64,000 nt of DNA from Clarkia xantiana subsp. parviflora (GCA_036873135.1 JAPTYO010000003.1:30074763-30138762), one strand, 5' to 3'. Positions 53,041-63,715 are shown, counted from the stretch's first letter. Translations and numbers: made by a program. Notes: generated from the sequence alone by a model not told the origin.

Positions 53041-54954
53041 TCAAGTAGCAATCTCATCGACCTCAGAGTTGAAGACAAAGCTCGGGAATGTCGTAGTTAT
53101 GTCCCTACAAAAAAAAAATACTATCTTTCAAGAATGGCAATGTAGAATTTACAATAGCAAGAACATGAAGAGTAAAAAAATATATAACCTTAAATAGGGG
53201 AGGGTCATGATCTTTAATAATGAAGGGTTTTTGGACACAAAGTTGTTCCATTCGACCTTGTCTATCTTCCCGTCCCTATTTACATCCGCATCCACAAAAG
53301 TCTGCCATCAAATATAAGAAATTTAGCCATAATTGTTCATATTTTGTAACGTTTTTTGTGTTTGGAATGATTTTCAGTCCATTTCATGATCGGGATTGAA
53401 GTCCTTCCGTATTTGGCAATAAAATAAAGGGTTAAATGTACTTTTCATACCACATGTTTGACCGAATGTGGCTTTTAGTACTGGATATTTAGTTTTGTAT
53501 ACTTCTGGTACCAAACGTTTGAAAAAATGTGGCTCTTGGTACATCCGTTAGTTGGCCGTTAGTTTTGGCCATTAAATGACATGTGCAAGTTACGCGATCG
53601 ACTCTAAGCTTTTAATTTTGTTCAATTTAGTCCCTCAAATATATTAATAACTTTTATTTTATTTAATTTAGTACTAAATCTTCAAAATCGAACTCAATTG
53701 GGACCTATCCTCAATTGGGTAAATTTGACCCAAACGGGGCTACGTCAATTGAATTCGATTGGTTTAATTGGATCTGATTTTGAAGTGTTATAACTAAGTT
53801 AAACAAAATAAAAGTTAGGAATATATTTGAGGGACTAAATTGAACAAAATTAAAAGTTTAGAGTCGATCACGTGACTTGCACATGTCATTTAACGGCCGA
53901 AACTAACGGATGTACCAAAAGCCACATTTTTTCAAACGTTTGGTACCAAAAGTATACAAAACTAAACATCCAGTACTAAAAGACACATTCAGTCAAACAT
54001 GTGGTATGAAAAGTACCTTTAACCGTAAAATAAATGTCATTTTTGAAGATGTTGGAAGCGAAACTTACCTTATCAAGTATTGTCTCAATTGTTTCATCAG
54101 CCAATTTCATTTCTGATTCGCAAAGGAGAGCAATAAGCATTTGCTTAACCTCTTGTCGCTCAATAAATCCGGTACCACCCAAATCATACAGCTTAAATGA
54201 AACTGCAGAATTTGATTATAAAAATACACTTTTTAACATATTCTTGGTACAAAAGTAAAACAAGTTTTCTATCAGATTCAAACACTTACAATTGATTTTG
54301 TTTTCTAGGGGAGCATTCGGGTGGAAGACATTGAGAGATCTAACAAAGTCACCAAAGTCGATGAACCCTTTATGCTTGACATCGAAAAGATCAAAGATCT
54401 GCAGATAGAGGAGATTATATGTTATTATTTACAGTACTCATAGTAAAATCAAAGTATGCAAAGGAAGATGATTACCCTGTTTGCAAATAAATTCTCCTTC
54501 TTTCTGTTCTTGAATAGAGCCAATTGAAACTCTTCCTACAATCACACAAGGGTTTTCCATAAATTAAACCAAAAGATTCGAGAACACGAAACCATTTACA
54601 ATAATTTGCAGTATTGGCGTGAAGAACATTTATACTGTAATATAATATACCTTATTTATCAATCCATCATCAATGACAGAGCTGCTGATGCTCTTGTAAA
54701 GCTCAAATAGGGCTTCAACTTCACTTATACTGACTGGAGACACAATCAATATAAAGATTTTTATTTTAAACATCTCAGGCACTTATTATGGCAATTGGTA
54801 ACAAATGAGTCTTTGCTGAATATTTGGATGATTCAACTGTAAAACTGATGTTGTGTATGAAAAATTTCGACTTACAAGCAGTTTCGGAGGCAAGAATCAC
54901 GGGATTTTCATATCCAGGGGAGGGTCTTCTTTGCTTAGAGGTGTAACAACCCAT
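53041..54954 (-). CDS. Calcineurin B-like calcium sensor, CBL1/CBL9 type
   Basis: Seven exons on the minus strand: 54954-54876, 54733-54651, 54535-54476, 54398-54290, 54202-54069, 53301-53189 and 53104-53041, all GT-AG, giving 213 aa, the length of CBL1. CBLs bind calcium through four EF-hands and recruit CIPK kinases. Seen: N-terminal MGC (Gly2 for myristoylation, Cys3 for S-acylation, so membrane-bound), EF-hand helices [10 protein letters not shown] and [12 protein letters not shown], third EF-hand loop [12 protein letters not shown], conserved [20 protein letters not shown], fourth loop [14 protein letters not shown], and the C-terminal FPSF motif (TFPSFVF) whose Ser is phosphorylated by CIPKs, ending SEVDEIAT. 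The third loop has Gly where relatives usually have Asp or Asn. CBL1 and CBL9 act in potassium uptake and stress responses in Arabidopsis; the same role is inferred. Intron 5 contains a 597-bp MITE. Confidence 0.95.
53429..54025. mobile_element. Fold-back Mutator-like MITE in CBL intron 5
   Basis: Starts GGGTTAAATGTACTTTTCATA and ends TATGAAAAGTACCTTTAACCG. Arms of more than 200 bases pair almost throughout, for example ACATGTTTGACCGAATGTGG against its complement near 53980-54000. The flanks are a perfect 9-bp duplication, TAAAATAAA (53420-53428 and 54026-54034). It occupies nearly all of the intron 54068-53302. Related to the element at 39523. Confidence 0.9.
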
Positions 54955-56665
54955 TTATTATGAAGTGGAAGAGAAGCAAAGCACAATTAAAGTGGCGCCT
55001 CGGCTTCACTACATTGTATCACCAAAACCATCTTTATTTCATCCTTGCAAATAAAAAACCAATAATTCAACCATCATCCTCTAAACATTAGTAACCGAAC
55101 CAAACTTCAAATGCATAAGATACACATATAGCTTGAGCAAAACTGGTAAAACTCGATACCGAGAAATCAAACAATTGCAAAAGAGTTCACCAATTCCTCT
55201 CAAGTTCTTGCAATTGTGACACTAAAAGATACTTAAAGAATCCAACAACAACTTCGAAATCACCAATAGAACAGTAACCAAACCAAACTTCAAATGCAGA
55301 AGATACATATATAGCTTGAGCAAAATCAGTAAAACCACATACCGAGAAATCGAACAATTGCAAAAGAGTTCCCCAGTTCCTCTCAAGTTCTTGCAATTTC
55401 GACACTAAAGATCACAGATAGAACAGTAACACGCTTCAACAATTCGAACCAAGTTAAAAGTGACCGCTAGAAAAATGATCAAGACTTAAATGCATAGACC
55501 CTGGAAAGAAAATCCAATATTAATAGCTACCAATGAACAGCTCCTGCAAACAAATCATGATTTCACTCATCACTGTAGGTGAATGTACTGTTTATCATTA
55601 TAAATTCAACATTCAACAAGAAACGTACGCAATTTGACATTGAAAAGATGCAGAATTATCTGGGAAATTATTAGAGTATGTTCAATTGGTACAAGATCAA
55701 GTTGAAACTATAGCACGCGATAAAGAATAGAGCAAAGAGATGAAGATGAAAACAAGACACTCACCGACCAACTAATACGCCGGAAAAAGGCTATGCTCTC
55801 TTCCACAAAAATTTCTAGCAGATATTCCAGCAGCAGCAATTGATTAATTGATTGAGAGGAAGGATGGTAAAGTAGCTAGCTTATGCAATGCACAGGGCAC
55901 ACAAGAAACAACATCACGTATCTAGGAGGCAGTGATCGGACTGCTGATATTTTTTCATCAAGAGGACATAAATATTTGAGGGGAACTTTCACTTTTCACG
56001 CGGTAAATAAGAGTTACAGTCAGGTAAAGGAAACAAAACCGGAGTTTTTTTCCTTCCTTTTTATGAAGTGGTTAATTAAATTAATTTTTATATATACATC
56101 TATTAACTTTACAAAAAAAAAACATCTATTAGTTATTATGGCTTTAAATTGTTTCAAGGTGTTTATTTAGTAGTTATTTATCATCTTTAAATATATGTAT
56201 ATATTTTTTGCCAGATCTATAAATGTGAATTTAGATAAAGATAGTATGTTTTCGTTATTCCGTAGTTAGGCAGTTTGAGGCTTTGAGCTATGAAGATAAA
56301 TATAAATATTTATTTATGGAATTTATAATCTTTAAATATATGTATATATTTGTTGCTAGATCTTAATGTGAATTTATATAAACATAGTATGTTTTTGTTA
56401 TTCCGTAGTTAGGCAGTTTGAGCTATGAAGGTAGAATTTAAATATTTATTTATGGAATAATTAACTAATATCATTTACTTTCTCATAAAGTACAATTTTT
56501 TTGGCCGGAAAAAAAAAAACCACACTTACTTAAAAAAAATCAATTGACATTAATGTTTTTGTCAAGTTATCAAGACTAACAAGTGCACCCAATTGCTAAA
56601 GTGAGATAACCAATTATTCATTTTGGTTTTCCTAATTAGAGAAGATTAACTTTCCAAATATAATT
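54955..56665. other. Upstream region of the CBL gene with a 183-bp tandem duplication
   Basis: The minus-strand 5' leader and promoter of CBL should lie here, to about 55870. The tandem repeat 55090-55430 is described separately. At about 56180-56460 two related stretches share TTTAAATATATGTATATATTT and GTTATTCCGTAGTTAGGCAG, a second duplication with a period of roughly 145 bases. No other gene. Confidence 0.45.
55090..55430. repeat. Two tandem copies of a 183-bp unit upstream of CBL
   Basis: AGTAACCGAACCAAACTTC at 55090 recurs as AGTAACCAAACCAAACTTC at 55273, and the copies keep GCTTGAGCAAAA (55131 and 55314) and CTCTCAAGTTCTTGCAATT in register. The apparent frame at 55187-55405 (minus) is a by-product of this duplication. 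It lies 140-480 bases upstream of the CBL start codon, so it may affect the 5' leader or promoter. Confidence 0.85.
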
Positions 56666-56879
56666 TTGGCAACAATTAATTTCTTATTTAGAAAAACTGG
56701 ACCTGCCGCGAGGTACCTCAATTACTATTCACAAATATGTGATGGCTCAAATGTCATTCACAAAGACTATTGGGTCACTGTCAAGCCCAATTGTCCAACA
56801 ATCCCCCACATGAATGGTGTTTGGAAACCTAATGTTGGCTCTAGATACGATACTTTGAGTTCAACAGTTAATACCTGCA
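56666..56879. other. Unassigned remnant next to the retrotransposon
   Basis: A short segment, less AT-rich than its surroundings, with CAACAATCCCCCACATGAATGG on the plus strand, a phrase reminiscent of other plant retroelement debris. It adjoins the broken end of the gypsy polyprotein at 56880. No complete domain can be read. Confidence 0.3.
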
Positions 56880-59180
56880 TAAGATAGGTATGGGGTCTGC
56901 CCTTTGAACCTTCCCTTGGACGAGTCTTCGTACCTCTCCTGCATACTTTTTCATGTTTTCCCCTTTGGCGACATAGGTCTCATTCGTCTGATTGCCAATC
57001 AACTCAGAGTCGCATCTTACCCTTAGGTTGGTAATTCCCATACCTTTGGCTATTCGAAGACCGGTGAGTAAAGCTTCATACTCGGCTTCATTATTGGTTG
57101 CTCGAAAAGTTAAAGCCAAGGCGTAGCGGAGCGGCTCCCCATCAGCTGGTGATAATACCAAACCTGCCCCACACCCTAAGGTAGAGGACGATCCATCAGT
57201 GTACATCGACCATGGCATGGTATCATTGGCTGTACTTTCTGGTGTAGCTTTGACATGCTCTTCTTGCGGGAGGATAATGGATTTAGCATCTGGTGTTATC
57301 ATATTCCCGGCTATGAAGTCGGCCAATTCTTGGCCCTTGATCGCCTTTCGTGGCTCAAAGTGAATACGGAATTCACTTAGCTCTACTGCCCACTTAACCA
57401 TTCTTCCTGATACGTCGGGCTTCTGTAGCAGTTGCTTTAGAGGTTGGTTGGTGAGCACCGTGAATTCATGGGCGTGGAAGTAGGGTTGAAATTTCCTAGC
57501 TGCTATCAACAAAGCATGCAGGTATTTCTCGATCTCCATATAGTTAGCTTTAGCAACGCCAAAGAGTTTGCTGACGAAGTACACTGGAATTTGGATGTTG
57601 CAAGTTTCCTTAATGAGGACTGAGCTCACCGCCGCTGAACTGACACTTAAATATAGGAATAAGGGATCCTCTGGTAGAGGTTTGGCTAAGGCGGGAAGGG
57701 AGTGAAGATGTTTCTTCAATTGTGGCGTCCATTCGAACTTCTTGTTGGCCCTTAGGATTTTAAAGAAATGAAGGTACTTGTCCCCCAATCTTGCCAGGAA
57801 TCTCCCTAACGAGGCGATTCTTCCATTGAGACTTTGCACCTCCCTATGGCAGGTAGGCGAGGACATTTCCTCTATAGCCGTCACCTTCTCGGGGTTAGCT
57901 TCGATTCCTCTTTGGCTGACCATAAAGCCCAAAAACTTTCCCGACTGAACTCCAAAAGCACACTTAGTAGGATTCAACCTTACTTGATGAAGTCTCATGC
58001 ATGCGAAGGCCTCCTCCAAATCTTGGACGTGGTCCTGCCCTCTCTTTGTCTTGACCAACATGTCGTCCATGTTTCTTCCTATCATGTGTTTGAAGAGCTT
58101 GTTCACCATGCGTTGATAAGTAGCTCTCGCATTTATCAAACCAAAAGGCATGACTTTATAGTGATAAATATCACAATCGGCGTAGAAGGCGGTATGGGCC
58201 TCGTCCTTGGGATGCATCCGTATTTGGTTATACCCGGAGTATGCGTCCATGAAGATCAGGAGTTCATGTCCGGAAGTGGCGTCGACTAGCTGATCGATTC
58301 TCGGAAGAGGATAGGAGTCTTTTGGGCAGGACTTGTTAAGATCTCGAAAATCTACACACATTCTCCACCTGGTGTTAGATTTCCTCATCAAGACTGGGTT
58401 GGCGACCCAGGTTTGAAACCGTATTTCTTTCACAAAACCGGCTTCGACTAATTTTCCTACCTCCTGGCGATTTGCCGCCTTTTTCTCTGCCCCCATGGTT
58501 CTCTTCTGGGTGAAAGGTTTTGTGGCGGGATCTATTCTTAACTCGCGGGAGATGATTTCCGGGCTTATTCATGGCATGTCTTTAGGCTCCCAAGCAAATA
58601 TTTCCTTATACTTTCTTAAAAGGGCGACTATTCTTTTGGCCAATTCTGGAGGTAAGGCGGCTCCGATCTTGACCTTCATGTCTCCTTCCAAGGCGACTTC
58701 TATCAATTCTTCCATGGGAGCGGGTCGTCCTCCTTCTTCACGAGGATCCTCGTCTGTGATAATAGAAAGAGTTTCATTTTGGTTACATCTCCAGAGGAAG
58801 TCGGCGTAGAACTGTCGAGATGTGTCTTGATCGCCCCATACTTCTAATATTCCATGATGGGTAGGGAATCCTATGACTTGATGGATTGTAGAAGGAACGA
58901 TGTAATTGGGGTTGAGGGTGGTTCTTCCCAATATTGTGTTGTAGGCATTGATATGGTCGACCACCACAAAACGTGTTTTTAAGTGTAAGGCCTTCCATCC
59001 TTGACCTAGAACCACCGGAAGCTGCATTGCCCCTAAGGGATAGGTTGTCCTCCCGGCTAGTCCCACCAACGGGGAAGTCATTTCTTGTAGATTTTTTCTT
59101 TTGTATCCCATTGCAGTAATAACTTTGAAAGCGATAACATCAGCAGAGCTCCCTCCATCTACGAGTACCCTTTTTGCTCC
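56868..59180 (-). pseudogene. Retrotransposon pol: protease, RT, RNase H remnant
   Basis: One reading frame from the protease motif to the end of the second RNase H, interrupted by TGA at 58569-58571 (between KDMP and ISPEI, where the family has Gly) and with an upstream TAA at 59247-59249. The longest open part (58496-56868) is 542 codons. It ends in an abnormal tail after KVQRAD, where the element is truncated. Four residues are missing before DDML in the RT core. It has no cellular function and is recorded because it is the largest open frame in the window. Confidence 0.85.
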
Positions 59181-60236
59181 AAAGTCGTTGATTCGGGCTG
59201 TGATTACTAAGGTGTCCTCATGTGGTTGAGAAGCTTCAGAGAAATCTTATGTTGAGAAGGTGATCACCACATGCTCCAGCACCCTTGGTCTTTTGAGAGT
59301 ACCCAGCGAGGCAGCGTCTTGAGTTGCGTAGGCATCTCGAGTCATACTTGATTCCCCTCCGGCCGCGAACCCTCATGACAAGACATTGACGTCATTGTTG
59401 GGGGGCGTTCTCCATCTTCTTGATCCATGAGATTGGTGGCAATGGTGGCGCTGGATTTCTTCTTGCATGAACTCCAACTCCCTTATTTCAAGGAGGCAAT
59501 CTTCCGTGTCGTGCCCCTCTTGTTGATGATATTCACAACAAGGAGTAAAATGAAGATTCTCTCCATCTAGGTGAAATATTTTCAACCTTTGTTGAGTTCG
59601 TTGGAATTCCCTCGGCGAGGTCTCTTGCGGATATGAACTCTCGCCCCGACCTTGTGGTGGTATTTGCTGGTGGCGACGATTCATCCGAGCTCGCTCTACT
59701 TCTATATGGAAATTTACTCGTTGTTCAAGTTCCTCCATACTTCCCACTGGTTCCGTATATTGAGTGAGTGCCAAAGATCTCGAGCTCCCAATCCTTGAAA
59801 GAACATTCGGATAGCCTCTCCTTCCATGAGCTTGCTTCCAGTATAACCTTCCTGGAATCGCCTAAAGTAATTTTCCAAGGTTTCGCTTGGCCCTTGGACT
59901 ATGCCTTCAGCTATCCATCTCCACATCTGTGATTGATCCCTCTCCACATGGAGAGTCACGCGTTGCATTAGTTCTTCTAAACTCTCCACTGGTGCTATGA
60001 ATTGATCGATGTTTAAAGATCGGGATTGAGATCCATCTTCTGAAGAACATCTGGATGGCCTCTCTTTCCGAGAGTTCGCCTCCAGTATATCCTCCTTGGA
60101 ATCGCCTGAAGTAATTTTCCAGGGTTTCATTTGGCCCTTGGAATATACCCTCGGCTACTCATGCTGGATTTTGTCTCGCTCGACTCCTCGGTGGTGCCAT
60201 GACTTTTTGATCTCGGTTCCCACAGACGGCGCCAAA
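56880..60236 (-). mobile_element. Ty3/gypsy (Tat-lineage) retrotransposon, decayed gag-pol
   Basis: Minus strand, in order from the 5' side: a primer-binding-type motif TTTGGCGCCGTCTGTGGGAA next to the LTR edge (60217-60236); gag pieces in broken frames (60190-59373) with a zinc-knuckle-like CEYHQQEGHDTEDC; protease with VLVDGGSSADVI (about 59180-59110); reverse transcriptase (58496-57700) with WRMCVDFRDLNK and FMDAYSGYNQI; its RNase H; and a second RNase H (about 57230-56900) with YTDGSS and NNEAEYEALL, a feature of the Tat lineage. Integrase and the 3' LTR are missing beyond 56880. In-frame stops lie at 59247-59249 and 58569-58571. The RT active site reads GRNMDDML, lacking the YxDD tyrosine. 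It therefore cannot be active. Confidence 0.9.
59710..60190 (-). repeat. 244-bp tandem duplication inside the retrotransposon gag
   Basis: Text at 59815-59900 (CCTCTCCTTCCATGAGC ... GCTTGGCCCTTGGAC) recurs at 60059-60144 with about 10-15 percent differences, and the flanking phrases (TCCTCCATACTTCCCACTGG at about 59732, TTCTAAACTCTCCACTGG at about 59976) keep the same 244-base spacing. On the minus strand both copies encode LENYFRRFQEG-type gag text. The duplication disrupts the gag frame. Confidence 0.8.
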
Positions 60237-61136
60237 TGTTGGGATCAAAATGACGTGGCCTTGGAACTTCGAGTAGTGGACTTTTAATTCTCACCGGGAG
60301 CTAGCTCACTCAGGTATCTTTCTTGGTCGCGTGGACACTTAGTTTCCTTTGGTGGCTTTGTGCTAGGCGAGGACCTGAAAAGAGGTGGGGATGACCCTGA
60401 TTCCACTCCGAAGCTTAAATCAGTAATGGATATCGAGATAATAATATAGAGTAATTGCTAGAATGTAGAACTCTTTTTAGATAATGAAAGCGAGTCCCTA
60501 TTTATAGGTAAAATGTTACCGACTTCGTGGGGCGGTTACCCTCTGGGGGGGGGGTTTGTCCAGAGTCGGCTTAAGTAGGTGACAAGCAGGTCGCCAGTTG
60601 GTGCCTCTTCCTTAGGAAGAAAGTTTCGTGGCATAGGGAGCGGCAATCAGGTCGCCAGCTGGTGCCTCTTTCTTCAGAGGGATGTTTAGTGGCATAGAGG
60701 GAGGCGAGCCGGTCGCCAGCTGGTGCTTCTTCCTTCGGAGGGAAGTTTTTTTAGAGGCGGTAAACATGTGTCCACCTGTCATTTCCTTAAGAGGGAAGGT
60801 TTCTCCTAAGTTCCTGGTGAACGACTCGACTTGACTTGCACCTTGAGAAAGGAAGCTCTGGTCTTCGAATCGACTTACCCTTTTAAGATGGAAGTTCTGG
60901 ATGACCTTCTCGCCTTGTCCCTTATAGTTATCATCTGGGATGTCGACTTCTGTTTTATCGGACAGTCGACTATTCATCTTCATCTCCTTATTCTAGAGTC
61001 GAATGGTCGACCTAATGTACTTTTTAGAATCTCGACTTTAGTTCTGTCGACTCGTACTAGGTTTCCTCGAATCATCAGATGGTGGTAGTATGAAACAAAG
61101 AGCCAATCAATGAATATTTTCTAAGTGTTCCACCAT
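60237..61136 (-). mobile_element. 5' LTR of the gypsy element (outer end not fixed)
   Basis: The LTR ends with CCAACA at 60237-60242 (minus strand) directly before the primer-binding motif. A minus-strand TATA box, CCTATAAATAGGGACTC, lies at about 60491-60507, fitting an LTR promoter that drives transcription toward gag. Upstream (U3) are three units of a 61-base repeat and several GTCGAC words. The start of the LTR cannot be set because the 3' LTR is missing; it may extend through the minisatellite to about 61700. Confidence 0.6.
60587..60769. repeat. Three tandem copies of a 61-bp unit in the LTR U3
   Basis: CAGGTCGCCAGTTGGTGCCTC begins at 60587, with related copies at 60648 and about 60709, each followed by TTCCTT-type text and GTTT...GTGGCATAG. 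The period is 61 bases. Such repeats are common in U3 enhancer regions of plant LTRs. Confidence 0.75.
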
Positions 61137-61640
61137 TTCAGCAGTTGACATATGACAAGGTGTCGATTATCAAGGAATATTTTAGTGTTCCATCATGTCA
61201 GCAGTCGACATATGACAAGGTGTCGACTATCAAGGAATATTTTCTAAGTGTTCCACCGTGTCAGCAGTCGACATATGACAAGGTGTCGACTATCAAGGAA
61301 TATTTTCTAAGTGTTCCATCATGTCAGCAGTCGACATATGACAATGTGTCGACTATCAATAAATATTTTGTAAGTTTTCCACCATGTCAGCAGTCGACAT
61401 ATGACAAGGTGTCGACTATCAATGAATATTTTCTAAGTGTTCCACCATGTCAGCAGTCGACATATGACAAGGTGTCGACTATCAAGGAATATTTTCTAAG
61501 TGTTCCACCGTGTCAGCGGTCGACATATGACATGGTGTCGACTATCAAGGAATAATTTCTAAGTGTTCCACCATGGCAACAGTCGACATATGACAAAGTG
61601 TCGACTGTCAAGAAATACTTTCTAAGTATTTTCCTTTGTC
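61137..61640. repeat. Minisatellite, eight copies of a 63-bp unit
   Basis: Each unit carries CAGTCGACATATGACAAGG, then TGTCGACTATCAAGGAATA and TTTTCTAAGTGTTCCACC. AGCAG (or a variant of it) recurs at 61200, 61263, 61326, 61389, 61452, 61515 and 61578, an exact 63-base period; the first unit (61140) is a few bases shorter. Two GTCGAC sites per unit form an inverted pair. Because 63 is a multiple of three, one frame stays open for 136 codons with a 21-residue repeat, but there is no sign that it is translated. Confidence 0.92.
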
Positions 61641-62962
61641 GGTAATCAACGGCAGTCGACAAAGATCAGATAACGACAATTATGGTAACAAGCATTAAAT
61701 ATCTCAAAAATATTTGCTAAGTATTTTATCATGATTACAAACAGCGTACGATGCTCAATAAAGAATGAGCAATATGCAACAACCAACATACAACGACCAA
61801 CAACTATGTCCGGACATCGACTAACAATCAACATTAAGCATGCCAAAACGCCATTCAAATCACGGGGCAACATGTTGACAATGATCACTATGCATAAGGG
61901 AAGGTTAACAACTTATTTCCATTATTCTAAAAATTTCAGCACTTAGTAAATTTTTGGCTGATTTGAGAAACTAACTACTATGGGAAATTTCATCAAAGAC
62001 CTTATGTGCATGTTAAGGTAATCAAATTCATGAAGATTTCAAGAGTAAATCAAGACTAAGTAAGGTCATAAAAGGCTAGCCATACACGGAATCAGGCTCA
62101 CCTCGTCGAGACAATCGGACCACCGTGCAAACCACCACGAACCACCACCCGAAACCTCAAGCGCCGCCGCTGAAGGAGTCACGCGCCGCCGCCGGTGGTG
62201 AAGATGCTGCCTTCGTTCCGTCCAAAATCATCGCCGAAGTCGGCCTTGCTCGGTTTGCTGTGATCGAGTGGATTAATGGTGGCCGGACTAAGTTCTTGGT
62301 GGCCAAGCTTTTTACTCCAAAGTGTCTTCTTATTCAAGAAATGAGAGGATTCTAAAAACTACTAAGGGTGGAGGATTAATTAATGGGTATCTCCTATATC
62401 TATCAACAATTATCTATGGGTATTTCCTAAAACTTTCACTATTTCTTGTTAAGTCCCTAAAATTGCATGACTATGTGTTGTTATCTTCTTTTTACAACAC
62501 TTAGCATTTTCTAGACTCATTTTAGCAATCATGACTACATGTTATGCACACTTAATTTAGCGCGCACTACGTCATCCCATAATGCATGATGCATATCATT
62601 ACATGATCATTTTCATGATTCAATTGTTGATTACATGTTTACATCATTTATATCATGTCATCACATCCATGTTAGCATCATAGACCATGATTGCACACAT
62701 CCATGAAAATTATTGCTTAAGTTCATTATCATATGTGCACTATCTATTGCTCATTGTTATATGCATACTGCTTGTTGCACTAACCCTGTCAGCAGTTAAA
62801 AAGTCTACCGACAAGATTTAAAGTGGAGCAAAATCAAGGCCTTCGCGCCCAATTGTCAAACAAGTCACCCCTGAGGTCAACATCGAACCTAAATTGGGCT
62901 TGTATCCTATCTTAAAATAGAGTCAAGTATGGTCTGAACCGTTACTTGACTCGGGGGGCAAG
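61641..62962. other. Possible internal retroelement debris with a GC-rich open block
   Basis: A GC-rich block (62100-62345) keeps a frame of 76 codons (from 62125) with AAAGGEDAAFVPSKIIAEVG, which I do not recognise. From about 62780 to 62962 the text leads into a purine-rich tract (GGGGGGCAAG, 62954-62962) that fits the polypurine tract before the LTR at 62963, so part of this is probably the 3' end of a second LTR element. No retroviral domain can be read. Confidence 0.4.
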
Positions 62963-63688
62963 TGATGGATATCTGCCCAATTCGGGTTCGTATTTACATT
63001 CCGGACTTCGTAAACACGTCGAAAATCGCATAACAGATCCAAACGTGTCACCCGAGGTTCAATACGGTCCGGAAGCGCGACATGCGCGTCCGGACTGGAC
63101 CTCCGGATTGCCCTTAGGCAATCCGGACTGTCCGGATTGTCCACAGGCATTCCGAACACCGTCGAATTGCCTAAGTCTGACGGGGTTCGGACTACCGTCT
63201 AGGTGCCGCGCGCTACCCTGCTTACGTACACCGAGCAAGGAGTCTCCCAAAGCCAACCTTAATCAAACCAGACGACGGTTCGTATCTTCCTTTGAGACCA
63301 GCGTCGAACCGCACAAAAACCGGGTTCGGTTCTAAGGTTGCTTATAAATAGGGGACCTTGGCCTCCCATTTCAACTCATATTTTCAAGAAATTGGATTTA
63401 GAGCTCTGAACTCTCTCTAGAAAATTTCTCTCTCTAGACTCTTATTTAAGCATCAGAGAGGGCTCAACCGGCACCCCCCCTCTCTGTGCTGGTTATTGCT
63501 CTTCGTGCAGGGAAGGAGTTCGTGAAGCCGAAAGGCGCGCATTGCCGACAACCCGCTATCGTCAGCTGACAGCCTGCAGTCGCCTCCCGACAACCCGCAG
63601 TCATCGTCCGACGACCGGACTCGAACATAACCCGAATAGCCGAAGAGTCCGACCCCCCCCCCCCCCCCGGTTGGATTTGGACGCAACA
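62963..63688 (+). mobile_element. LTR (726 bp), probable 3' LTR of a truncated element
   Basis: Starts TGATGGATATCTGCCC just after a purine-rich tract and ends GGACGCAACA, the TG...CA rule of LTRs. A TATA box with GCTTATAAATAGGGGACC lies at about 63331-63348, followed by a CT-rich stretch as in the R region, and a run of about 16 C at 63653-63668. The bases on the two sides (GCAAG and ATACT) are not a 5-bp duplication, which agrees with a 3' LTR joined to internal sequence rather than a solo LTR. It does not resemble the gypsy LTR at 60237. Confidence 0.65.
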
Positions 63689-63715
63689 ATACTCGATTCG
63701 AATTACTCGCGAGTC

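Noticed and set aside
57834..58289. 151-codon plus-strand frame inside the retrotransposon
   Set aside because: It lies antisense to the reverse transcriptase frame, which has all the recognisable motifs.
61145..61555. 136-codon frame with a 21-residue repeat, possible repeat protein
   Set aside because: The frame exists because the DNA repeat unit is 63 bases, a multiple of three. Unit boundaries, GTCGAC symmetry and LTR context explain it without translation.
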